From Planctomycetota bacterium (lineage in GTDB: Bacteria; Planctomycetota; Planctomycetia; Isosphaerales; Isosphaeraceae): 7,512 nt of DNA. This document shows positions 1 through 5,619 of the stretch, one piece after another. How positions within the stretch are numbered: the stretch's first letter is position 1; each line of letters starts with the position of its first letter. Location: assembly GCA_021777685.1 (NCBI GenBank), contig JAJYDH010000323.1, positions 1-7,512 of the forward strand, read 5' to 3'. The notes under the pieces were generated by a model, which was not told the origin of the DNA, did not search any database, and was given only the letters and a program-made list of their open reading frames with translations. The position numbers and the translations under genes are program-made.

Positions 1-349
1 ACCCCAAGTAACCCGGCCCGACGTCGCCGAGGCCGGCCGAGCACGACTTGCAGTAGCGTTGCTTGCGGCCCTCGTCGGTGAAACGGTGGCCGACGCGGAC
101 GCCCCTGCTGCACGAGGGGCAGTAGAGCATCACGTTCGAGGCGTCCACCGGCATCTCCTTCGAGAGCCGGCCGCCCTGCTGATTCTTGGCGCTGGGCTTG
201 AGGTGCTTGTAGACCCGGTTGACGCCCTCGACGACGATCTTGTTCTTCTGGGGGAGGACGCGGAGCACCTTGGCGATCGTCCGGGCGGAGGCGGTGCCCT
301 TGTCGTCGCCGGTGATCACCTCGACCTGGTCGTCTTTGCGAATGTGCAT
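1..349 (-). CDS. rplX: 50S ribosomal protein L24 (partial, C-terminus outside window)
   Basis: L24 binds the 5' domain of 23S rRNA and starts large-subunit assembly. The visible 116 residues begin MHIRKDDQVEVITGDDKG, the KOW-type start of the family, then a basic stretch (VLPQKNKIVVEGVNRVYKH, about residues 31-49) and GGRLSKE. A four-cysteine pattern follows (C77, C80, C100, C103), as in the zinc-ribbon-like end of C+ type bacterial L24. No stop codon is reached before position 1, so the gene is cut by the window edge, not broken. It starts 37 nt after rplN. The ATG at 349 fits the family, but no purine-rich Shine-Dalgarno precedes it; instead a small hairpin (350-360) abuts the start. Translation may depend on coupling to rplN. 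The next gene in this operon order would be rplE, outside the window. Confidence 0.95.
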   Translation of the reverse strand, partial: MHIRKDDQVEVITGDDKGTASARTIAKVLRVLPQKNKIVVEGVNRVYKHLKPSAKNQQGGRLSKEMPVDASNVMLYCPSCSRGVRVGHRFTDEGRKQRYCKSCSAGLGDVGPGYLG

Positions 350-386
350 GGCGAGGCTCGCTGCGGGGGACGCGTGAAGGCCGGGC

Positions 387-767
387 TCAGACCACCTCGG
401 AGGCCAGGCTGATGATCTTCATGAACTGGCGGTCGCGGAGCTCTCGGGCGATCGCGCCGAAGATCCGGGTGCCGCGGGGATTCTTGTCGTTGTCGATCAG
501 GACGACGGCGTTGCGGTCGAACTTGACGTAAGAGCCGTCGGCCCGGCGGGTCGAACTCCGGACGCGGACGACGACGCAACGCACCACGTCGCCGGCCTTG
601 ACGTCGCCGCCGGGGCTGGCCTTCTTGACGCTGGCGATGATGACGTCGCCGAGACCGGCCACGCGCCTCTTGTAGTGGGAGGCGCTGCCGCCGAGGACCT
701 TGAAGCACATGACTTCCTTGGCCCCGGTATTGTCGGCCACGTCGAGCCGAGTTTGCATCTGGATCAT
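387..767 (-). CDS. rplN: 50S ribosomal protein L14
   Basis: L14 sits at the subunit interface of the 50S particle, near helix 95 of 23S rRNA and L19, and contributes to intersubunit bridges. The 126-residue product is close to the usual 122. It opens MIQMQTRLDVADNTGAKEV, followed by CFKVLGGS, the typical L14 signature, and ends SLASEVV. The ATG at 767 gives the canonical MIQ start; the ATG three codons later is less likely. An AGGTG motif lies a few bases upstream. The gene is 63 nt downstream of rpsQ and 37 nt upstream of rplX. Nothing about the protein itself is unusual. Family recognition is certain by motif. Confidence 0.97.
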   Translation of the reverse strand: MIQMQTRLDVADNTGAKEVMCFKVLGGSASHYKRRVAGLGDVIIASVKKASPGGDVKAGDVVRCVVVRVRSSTRRADGSYVKFDRNAVVLIDNDKNPRGTRIFGAIARELRDRQFMKIISLASEVV

Positions 768-830
768 GGGACACCTGGCGAAACGTGGTCAAAAATCACG
801 GGACAGGGTTCGTCTCGGCGACAGGGTCGA

Positions 831-1166
831 TCAGGACTGGCCGGCGACCTGAACGGCCTCGCCTTCGCCGGCGAGGGCCTGCTGGGCGCCCGGTCGGACG
901 ATCCGGACGATCCGCCACCGCTTGAGCTTGGACAGGGGGCGAGTTTCCATGATCTCGACGATGTCGCCGACGTGCGTGGCGTTGGCCTCGTCGTGGGCGT
1001 GGCAGACGGTCCGTCGCTTCAGGAACTTGCCGTACTTGGGGTGCGGGACGAGGCGCTCGACCTCGACCCGTCGGGTCTTGTTCATCTTGTCGGAGGTCAC
1101 GGTGCCGATCTCCGTCTTGCGACGGGTCCGGACCGCTGTCTCGGGGGTGGGCGTCGGCTGGCTCAT
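831..1166 (-). CDS. rpsQ: 30S ribosomal protein S17
   Basis: S17 is a primary 16S rRNA-binding protein (OB fold) that helps nucleate 30S assembly. The 111-residue product has a core from about residue 16 (RRKTEIGTVTSDKMNKTRRV) through HPKYGKFLKRR, CHAHDEANATHVGDIVEI and METRPLSKLKRWRIVRIV, all characteristic of the family. Extra residues are present at both ends compared with E. coli S17 (84 aa): a Pro/Thr-rich N-terminus of about 14 residues and an Ala/Gly-rich tail of about 18. The ATG at 1166 is the only reasonable start close to the upstream gene (21-nt gap to rpmC). The gap has no Shine-Dalgarno; instead it contains CTCCTCC, which resembles the anti-SD of 16S rRNA. Initiation may rely on coupling. 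Confidence 0.96.
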   Translation of the reverse strand: MSQPTPTPETAVRTRRKTEIGTVTSDKMNKTRRVEVERLVPHPKYGKFLKRRTVCHAHDEANATHVGDIVEIMETRPLSKLKRWRIVRIVRPGAQQALAGEGEAVQVAGQS

Positions 1167-1187
1167 CGCTTGGCACCGGGGAGGAGA

Positions 1188-1412
1188 TTAGGGGGTCGGG
1201 GCGGCGGCCGCCCGTTCCCGATCGATTTCGCGGAGGCGCAGGATCGTCTTGATCCGGGCGATCTCCCGCTTGGCCTTGATGATCTCGCTGGGGGCCTCCA
1301 GGCGTTCGGTCTCGCTCTGGAGCCGGAGGCGGAACAGGTTCGTCTGGGTCTCGCGGAGCAGCAGGTCGAGCTGCTCCTCGGTCTGCTCGCGAAGTTCGGA
1401 TGGCTTGCTCAT
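1188..1412 (-). CDS. rpmC: 50S ribosomal protein L29
   Basis: L29 is a small helical protein at the polypeptide exit tunnel, next to L23, near the docking site of nascent-chain factors. The 74 residues start MSKPSELREQTEEQLDLLL and continue with ETQTNLFRLRLQSETERLE and KAKREIARIKTILRLRE. These are the two antiparallel helices expected of L29. A short Ala/Pro tail follows. The ATG at 1412 is preceded by GAAGGA at a 7-nt spacing, a good ribosome-binding site. It sits 32 nt after rplP and 21 nt before rpsQ, its normal position in the operon. Length and composition are ordinary for the family. Confidence 0.96.
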   Translation of the reverse strand: MSKPSELREQTEEQLDLLLRETQTNLFRLRLQSETERLEAPSEIIKAKREIARIKTILRLREIDRERAAAAPTP

Positions 1413-1444
1413 GTCGTCTTCCTTCGTGGTCCGACCGATCCGGC

Positions 1445-1864
1445 TCAGAGCGTCGGCCGGCGGCTGACGAACCGACAGCGGACGGGCAACTTGTAGGCGA
1501 CTCGGGCGAAGGTGGCGCGGGCGACTTCCTCGCTGACGCCGCCGAGTTCGAACAACACGGTGCCGGGCTTGACGACGGCCGCCCAGTATTCGACCTCCCC
1601 CTTGCCCTTGCCCATTCGGGTCTCGGCGGGGATGGAGGTCACGCTCTTGTGCGGGAAGATCCGGATGTAGAGCTTGCCGCCGCCCTTGATGGACTGGCTG
1701 CCCACGATCCGGCCCGCCTCGATGGTCTGGGCGCTGATCTTGCCGGGCTCGAGCGACTGGAGGCCGAACTCGCCGAAGGCAACGTAGTTGCCCCGGGTCG
1801 CATTACCTCTTACGCGGCCTTTTTGGCTTTTTCGGAACTTGACTCGCTTGGGCATCAAAGGCAT
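1445..1864 (-). CDS. rplP: 50S ribosomal protein L16
   Basis: L16 is an essential late-assembly protein of the 50S subunit that contacts A-site tRNA near the peptidyl transferase centre. The 139 residues begin MPLMPKRVKFRKSQKGRVRG, then NATRGNYVAFGEFGLQSLEP and, at about residues 79-89, PAETRMGKGKG, followed by EYWAAVVKPG and SEEVARATFARVAYKLP. All are family landmarks. The start at 1864 is supported by GGAGG nine bases upstream; the second ATG at 1855 would be 18 bases away. This start lies inside rpsC, giving a 62-bp out-of-frame overlap. In this region both frames are constrained, and codons such as AAA, CGA, GTA and AGA, rare in the neighbouring genes, cluster here. Translation is probably coupled to rpsC. 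Confidence 0.96.
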   Translation of the reverse strand: MPLMPKRVKFRKSQKGRVRGNATRGNYVAFGEFGLQSLEPGKISAQTIEAGRIVGSQSIKGGGKLYIRIFPHKSVTSIPAETRMGKGKGEVEYWAAVVKPGTVLFELGGVSEEVARATFARVAYKLPVRCRFVSRRPTL

Positions 1865-2507
1865 CGGTCGTGCCCTCCACCTTCAAGTGATCGCCTTGGT
1901 TGACCCACACCTTGACGCCGATGTGGCCTTGCGCTGTCTTGGCTTCGGCAAACCCGTAGTCGATCTTGGCCCGGAGCGTGCTCAGGGGGATCGACCCGAG
2001 GTTGGCGACCTCGGTCCTCGACATCTCCGAGCCGCCGAGGCGGCCCGACAACTGGATCTTGACGCCGCGGGCGCCGCCATCCATGGTCTGTTCGAGGGCT
2101 CGCTTCATCGTCCGTCGGAAGCTCGAGCGCTTCTTGAGCTGCTCGGCGATGTCCTCGCTGATGAGCTGGGCCTCGATCTCGGGCCGGCCCACTTCCTGGA
2201 TCTTGATCTCGATCCGACGCCCGGTGAGCGTCTGCAACTCTTCCTGGAGCTTCTCGACCTCGGCACCCTTGCGGCCGATGATCACGCCCGGTCGGGCCGT
2301 GAACAGCAGGACGGTGACGGCGTCGCGGGTCCGCTCGATCTCGATCCGGGGGATGCCGGCGTAGCTGTACTTCCCCTTGATGAACTTGCGGATCTTGAAG
2401 TCCTCGACCAGGAGGTCGGAGAACTCATGCTTCGAGGCGTACCAGCGGCTCCGCCAGTCTTCCATGATGCCGACGCGGAAGCCGGTCGGATTGATCTTCT
2501 GGCCCAT
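1803..2507 (-). CDS. rpsC: 30S ribosomal protein S3
   Basis: S3 lies at the mRNA entry tunnel of the 30S subunit with S4 and S5 and binds 16S rRNA. The 234 residues match the E. coli length (233). The start MGQKINPTGFRVGI is canonical. The KH domain carries the GXXG loop as GRKG at residues 78-81 (context VIIGRKGAEVEKL), and the C-terminal domain reaches GVKVWV at 197-202. The remaining tail ends in a basic run, KKPKRPRKR. Residues 215-234 and the stop codon overlap the start of rplP in another frame. The ATG at 2507 follows AAGGAT at a suitable distance and is 15 nt after the rplV stop. The rplP ribosome-binding site lies in codons 209-212 of this gene. Confidence 0.97.
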   Translation of the reverse strand: MGQKINPTGFRVGIMEDWRSRWYASKHEFSDLLVEDFKIRKFIKGKYSYAGIPRIEIERTRDAVTVLLFTARPGVIIGRKGAEVEKLQEELQTLTGRRIEIKIQEVGRPEIEAQLISEDIAEQLKKRSSFRRTMKRALEQTMDGGARGVKIQLSGRLGGSEMSRTEVANLGSIPLSTLRAKIDYGFAEAKTAQGHIGVKVWVNQGDHLKVEGTTDAFDAQASQVPKKPKRPRKR

Positions 2508-2522
2508 CGGGTGATCCTTGGG

Positions 2523-2915
2523 TTAATCCTGGTCCGCTTCCGCGCCGACCGTCGCCGTCGCGCCACGCGACAGGTACGTTTCGAGGTCGGCCAGGGTAAT
2601 GTTGATGTGGGAACTCCGGCGGCGGATCATGTAGGCCATCCCCCGGGCCCTGGGCATGAGCCGCTTGAACATCGGGCCGCCGTCGCCGCGGATCTCGGCG
2701 ACGATCAGGTCGCCGACGTTCCGGACGCCCTTGTCCTCGGCGTTGGCCATGGCGCTCTTGAGCACCTGCTCGATCATCCGGGCGCCCCGGTGGGGCATCC
2801 ACTTGAGGATGTCGACGGCGTCATCTGCATACTTGCCGCGGATCAGGTCGAGGATGGGCCGGAGCTTCCTCACCGAGATCCGGGCGAATCGGTGCGTGGC
2901 TGTGTAGGAGGGCAT
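2523..2915 (-). CDS. rplV: 50S ribosomal protein L22
   Basis: L22 interacts with all 23S rRNA domains, and its beta-hairpin lines the exit tunnel at the constriction where macrolides bind. The 130 residues contain YTATHRFARISVRKLRPILD, LIRGKYADDAVDIL and a hairpin region at about residues 81-104 (MFKRLMPRARGMAYMIRRRS) followed by SHINITLADLE, the expected layout. Where E. coli reads GRADRI at the hairpin, this reads GMAYMI. An acidic, Ala/Thr-rich tail of about 20 residues extends beyond the usual end. The ATG at 2915 has only a weak GAGAG motif upstream. It follows a long 137-nt gap after rpsS, unusual for this gene pair, and is 15 nt before rpsC. Confidence 0.96.
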   Translation of the reverse strand: MPSYTATHRFARISVRKLRPILDLIRGKYADDAVDILKWMPHRGARMIEQVLKSAMANAEDKGVRNVGDLIVAEIRGDGGPMFKRLMPRARGMAYMIRRRSSHINITLADLETYLSRGATATVGAEADQD

Positions 2916-3052
2916 ATGACGCTCTCAAAGGACTCGCGACTCGGGAACCGAGGTCGGGAGGGTTCAACCCGCCGACTTTGTCGCCCGCCGCTCCCGTCCT
3001 CCCCTTTTGATGGCCTTTGGCTGATGAGTCCCGAGTCCGAACCGACGATGAG
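2916..3052 (-). other. Structured rpsS-rplV spacer with nested inverted repeats
   Basis: No gene is recognisable in this 137-nt gap. An 8-bp perfect inverted repeat (2938-2945 GACTCGGG with 3030-3037 CCCGAGTC) encloses a second 6-bp pair (2955-2960 CGGGAG with 2991-2996 CTCCCG). A further GAGTCC copy (3026-3031) can compete for GGACTC at 2930-2935. The arms nest into one large stem-loop that would occupy most of the spacer in the transcript. No U-tract follows, so an intrinsic terminator is unlikely. A processing, stabilising or regulatory role is inference only; long-arm pairing in GC-rich sequence can also arise by chance. Confidence 0.4.
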
Positions 3053-3334
3053 TTACTTCTTGCCGCCCTTGCCCGCCTTGCCGCCGTGCCCGCGGAAGGT
3101 CCGGGTCGGGGCGAATTCGCCGAGCTTGTGCCCGACCATGTCCTCGGTCACGTACAGCTTGATGAAGTTTCGCCCGTTGTGGATGGCGAAGTTCTTGCCG
3201 ATGAACTCGGGCACGATGGTGCAGGCGCGGGCCCACGTCTTGATCGGCTCTCGGTTCCCGGTGTTCTCGGTCCGGTACACCTTCTCGAGCAGCCGCTCGA
3301 CGACGTACGGGCCTTTCTTCAGCGAGCGTCCCAT
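3053..3334 (-). CDS. rpsS: 30S ribosomal protein S19
   Basis: S19 binds 16S rRNA in the 30S head with S13 and contacts the A-site finger of 23S rRNA. The 93 residues start MGRSLKKGPYVVERLLEKV and include IKTWARACTIVPEFIGKNFA, HNGRNFIKLYVTEDMVGHKL and GEFAPTRTFRGHGGK, all classic S19 segments. A Gly/Lys tail closes the protein. The ATG at 3334 gives the family's usual MGRS(L/T)KKGP start and has GGAG four bases upstream. Two compact hairpins (3350-3363 and 3368-3384) lie immediately before this ribosome-binding site. The gene is flanked by two long spacers, 180 nt to rplB and 137 nt to rplV, so it stands apart from its neighbours within the operon. Confidence 0.97.
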   Translation of the reverse strand: MGRSLKKGPYVVERLLEKVYRTENTGNREPIKTWARACTIVPEFIGKNFAIHNGRNFIKLYVTEDMVGHKLGEFAPTRTFRGHGGKAGKGGKK

Positions 3335-3349
3335 GGATCTCCGGTCCCC

Positions 3350-3384
3350 GACCCCTCGGGGTCATGTGCCCCGCGTCGCGGGGC
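3350..3384 (-). promoter_or_regulatory. Tandem hairpins upstream of rpsS
   Basis: Two adjacent perfect inverted repeats precede rpsS. In the transcript the first is GCCCCGC-GAC-GCGGGGC (3368-3384, 7-bp stem) and the second GACCCC-GA-GGGGTC (3350-3363, realistically a 5-bp stem with a CGAG loop). The second ends 15 bases before the rpsS ATG, next to the GGAG motif. Such stems could tune translation or protect a processed 5' end. The structure is read directly from sequence; its function is inferred. No U-run follows either stem. Confidence 0.4.
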
Positions 3385-3469
3385 GGTGATGTCCTGCGGT
3401 CACTTGACGATCTCGACGCGTTTCCCATTCAGACGGCCGGGCCGATCGCCGTTAGCCGAGGCACGACGA

Positions 3470-3510
3470 CCGGCCGGGTCGATCGGCGGCGGGTCCAAAG
3501 ACCCGGCCGG
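3470..3510 (-). repeat. 11-bp inverted repeat just after rplB, with a nested competing hairpin
   Basis: Arms 3470-3480 (CCGGCCGGGTC) and 3500-3510 (GACCCGGCCGG) are exact reverse complements with a 19-nt loop, starting five bases after the rplB stop. Part of the right arm can pair instead with the loop: 3490-3495 CGGGTC and 3500-3505 GACCCG form a tighter 6-bp hairpin with a 4-nt loop. The two folds are mutually exclusive. No U-tract follows on the transcript, so this is not a standard intrinsic terminator. It could be a 3'-end-stabilising or partial attenuation element between rplB and rpsS. Confidence 0.5.
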
Positions 3511-3514
3511 ACGA

Positions 3515-4375
3515 TCAGAGCTTCAACTGGCCATAGCGGACGCTCTTACGTCGGCGGATGATCGCCGAGTTCGAGGGCTTCCGGCGGCGACGTGTCTTCC
3601 CGCCCTTGGCGAGCTTGCCGGTGGGCGAGCAGGGGTTCCGACCGCCCGAGGTCCGGCCCTCGCCGCCGCCCATCGGGTGGTCGACCGGGTTCATGGCGAC
3701 GCCTCGGACGTGCGGCCTGCGGCCGAGCCAGCGCTTCCGGCCGGCCTTTCCGAGGCGGATGTTCATGTGATCCGAGTTGCCGACCATCCCGATCGTCGCC
3801 CGGCAGGCGGCGGGAATCCGGCGGACCTCGCCCGACGGCAGGGTGATCTGGGCCCAGTCGCCTTCCCGGGCGGTCAGCGTGGCCCCGACGCCCGCGGACC
3901 GGCAGAGCTTGGCACCGCCGCCCGGCTGCATCTCCAGGTTGTGGATCGACAGCCCGGTCGGGATTTTAGACAGCGGCAGGCAGTTGCCGACGCGGGGCTC
4001 GGCGGCCGGGCCGCTCGTGACGGTCATGCCCGCCTTGAGGCCTTCGGGGGCGATGATGTACCGCTTCACGCCGTCGGGGAACAGGAGGAGGGCGATCCGG
4101 GCCGAGCGGTTCGGGTCGTACTCGATGTGAGTGACCTGCGCCGGGACGCCGTCCTTGTCGTTCCGCTTGAAGTCGATGATCCGATACATCCGCTTGTGGC
4201 CGCCGCCTCGGTGCCGGGCGGTGATGAAGCCCTGGTTGTTCCGCCCGCCGGTCTTCCGGAGCGGCTCGGTCAGGCTCTTCTCGGGCTTCTTGTTCTTGTC
4301 GGTCAGCTCGGCGAAGTCGCTGACCGAGGCGTTTCGCCGCCCGGGGCTGGTCGGCTTGTAGTAGCGAATACCCAT
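3515..4375 (-). CDS. rplB: 50S ribosomal protein L2
   Basis: L2 is a core 23S rRNA-binding protein required for subunit association and peptidyl transferase activity. The 286-residue product starts MGIRYYKPTSPGRRNASVSD. It contains TGGRNNQGFITARHRGGGHK, YDPNRSARIALLLFPDG, CRSAGVGA, PSGEVRRIPAACRATIG and the C-terminal motif MNPVDHPMGGGEGR (about residues 228-241). The functionally important His (E. coli His229) is retained as H233. The second His of the usual His-Pro-His is Met235. The ATG at 4375 is chosen over an in-frame ATG at 4432 because it gives the canonical start and has AAGGA ten bases upstream. It is 93 nt after rplW and is followed by a strong inverted repeat. Confidence 0.97.
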   Translation of the reverse strand: MGIRYYKPTSPGRRNASVSDFAELTDKNKKPEKSLTEPLRKTGGRNNQGFITARHRGGGHKRMYRIIDFKRNDKDGVPAQVTHIEYDPNRSARIALLLFPDGVKRYIIAPEGLKAGMTVTSGPAAEPRVGNCLPLSKIPTGLSIHNLEMQPGGGAKLCRSAGVGATLTAREGDWAQITLPSGEVRRIPAACRATIGMVGNSDHMNIRLGKAGRKRWLGRRPHVRGVAMNPVDHPMGGGEGRTSGGRNPCSPTGKLAKGGKTRRRRKPSNSAIIRRRKSVRYGQLKL

Positions 4376-4468
4376 CGCGATCGCGTCCTTCTGCTCTGCT
4401 CGGCGCCGGTGGGGCGTCGTCGTCTCGGGCACGGGTGGGGCTCGGGGCTCGCCCCGTCGCCCGGTCGA
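4376..4468 (-). other. rplW-rplB spacer
   Basis: This 93-nt gap holds the rplB ribosome-binding site (AAGGA, ten bases before the ATG) and a small GC-rich inverted repeat, GGGGC-GA-GCCCC on the transcript (4444-4455). The frame of rplB stays open back to an ATG at 4432, but those 19 codons do not resemble L2. I see no gene or clear promoter here. Confidence 0.4.
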
Positions 4469-4795
4469 TCAATAGAAGTCGATCCGGTAATCGTCGTGGA
4501 GGGCCACGATGGCCTTCTTCCAGTTCCGCATCCGGCCCACCTTGAGCCGGTAGCGGCGGAGCTTGCCGCGCCGGTTCTGGGTCCGGACGTCGGCGACCTT
4601 GACGTTGAAGAGGGCCTCGACGGCCTCCTTGATCTCGGTCTTGTTGGCCTTCGCGTTGACCTCGAAGGTGTACGCGTTGTGCCGCTCCGAGAGGTGCGTG
4701 GCCTTCTCGGTGATCAGCGGACGGAGCACGACCTGGTAAGGCTCCAGGACGGGCCCCGTCCGGACATATTGCGGGGGGCGATACAGCGTGACCAT
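4469..4795 (-). CDS. rplW: 50S ribosomal protein L23
   Basis: L23 surrounds the exit tunnel and forms the docking site for trigger factor and the signal recognition particle. The 108 residues include YQVVLRPLITEKATHLSE (from about residue 20), YTFEVNAKANKTEIKEAVEA, LFNVKVADVRTQNRRGK and MRNWKKAIVAL, the complete family pattern. About 19 residues precede the usual family start, but the ATG at 4795 is well supported: GGAGG lies nine bases upstream, within the last codons of rplD, and only four bases separate it from the rplD stop. Translational coupling to rplD is likely. This is the tightest non-overlapping junction in the window. Confidence 0.96.
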   Translation of the reverse strand: MVTLYRPPQYVRTGPVLEPYQVVLRPLITEKATHLSERHNAYTFEVNAKANKTEIKEAVEALFNVKVADVRTQNRRGKLRRYRLKVGRMRNWKKAIVALHDDYRIDFY

Positions 4796-4799
4796 GAAT

Positions 4800-5555
4800 T
4801 CAAACCTCCGAGGCGGCCGGGGCCGTCGCCGATTCCGGCTTGCGGGCCGGCTTCTGCTTCACCCGTTCCTTGAGGACGGCCAGCGCCTCTCGGGTCAGGA
4901 CCAGGTAACGTTGCTTGAGGATGTCATAGGTGTTGAACTCGGCGACCGGCGCGATCTGGACGCCCTCGATGTTCCGGGCGCTCCGGTACAGGACCGGGTC
5001 CTGATCGGGCAGGCCCAGGAGGATCGTCCGCCCGTCCAGGGTCCGGCGGAGGGCTTCCGACTTGCTCTCGCCGGTGATCGGCGCGGCCTCGGCCTCGGTG
5101 AGGTCGGGGCGTCGGATCGACCGGAAGGCCTGGACGACGAGCTTCGTCTTCGGCTTCTCGCCGGGGGCGAGGCCGTCGATCACCAGGGCCTGGCCGTCCT
5201 GGAACTTCGAGAGGATGGCCATCCGGATCGCCGCCCGGACCGCCTTCTTGGGCATCGAGTACCGGTAATCGCGGTTCCGGCGGGCGAACGCGACGCCGCC
5301 GCCGACCCGCTTGTTGGTCCGCTTGGCCCCGGCCCGGGCGTTGCCGGTGCCCTTCTGGCGGAAGAGCTTCTTGCCCGAGCCGGCCACGTCGGCCCGGCCC
5401 CGGGTGTTGACCGTGCCGACCCGCCTCGCGGCGAGGTGCATGAGCACGACGTCGTGGAGGAGCTGCTTGTTGACATCGCCGCCGAAGTCGGCCGGGTCGA
5501 TCGACTCGTCGGCCACTCTCTCGCCGGCGGGGTTGTAAACGGGAACGCTCAGCAT
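4800..5555 (-). CDS. rplD: 50S ribosomal protein L4 (long form)
   Basis: L4 binds 23S rRNA domain I and extends a loop into the exit tunnel; in E. coli it also represses its own S10 operon. The 251 residues start MLSVPVYNPAGERV. The tunnel loop is clear: GSGKKLFRQKGTGNARAG at about 59-76, followed by GGGVAFARRNRDYRY. The C-terminal domain contains KPKTKLVVQAF, RTILLGL and YLVLTREALAVL. It is about 50 residues longer than E. coli L4 (201): roughly 20 extra residues near 148-172 and a basic then Ala/Ser-rich tail after about 230. The ATG at 5555 has a GGGGAG motif ten bases upstream. It is 64 nt after rplC and 4 nt before rplW. Whether autoregulation exists here cannot be seen. Confidence 0.96.
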   Translation of the reverse strand: MLSVPVYNPAGERVADESIDPADFGGDVNKQLLHDVVLMHLAARRVGTVNTRGRADVAGSGKKLFRQKGTGNARAGAKRTNKRVGGGVAFARRNRDYRYSMPKKAVRAAIRMAILSKFQDGQALVIDGLAPGEKPKTKLVVQAFRSIRRPDLTEAEAAPITGESKSEALRRTLDGRTILLGLPDQDPVLYRSARNIEGVQIAPVAEFNTYDILKQRYLVLTREALAVLKERVKQKPARKPESATAPAASEV

Positions 5556-5619
5556 GATTTATCCACTCCCCGATCGCCCAAGGTCCCCGGCCATTCGCCG
5601 GCCCGGGCCATCGGTCCGC

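Noticed and set aside
768..830. Eight-base direct repeat (802-809 and 820-827) and a T5 run in the rpsQ-rplN spacer
   Set aside because: It is too short to be meaningful, and no GC-rich stem precedes the T-run, so neither a repeat element nor a terminator is supported.
2964..3428. Minus-strand open frame spanning rpsS and its spacers
   Set aside because: Most of it is an alternative frame of rpsS; the composition is Arg/Pro/Gly-rich and no start signal is seen.
3470..3510. Intrinsic transcription terminator after rplB
   Set aside because: The stem is strong but no U-tract follows, and the operon continues with rpsS in the canonical order.
4376..4432. In-frame upstream ATG that would lengthen L2 by 19 residues
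   Set aside because: The extra residues do not resemble L2, while ATG 4375 gives the canonical MGIR start with AAGGA upstream.
3017..4873. Very long plus-strand open frames opposite the operon (also 1788-3389, 4788-5684 and 5554-6540)
   Set aside because: They are antisense to well-conserved r-protein genes, have low-complexity Gly/Ala/Arg/Leu/Asp-rich translations with no family resemblance, and are expected as mirror frames of GC-rich coding DNA.
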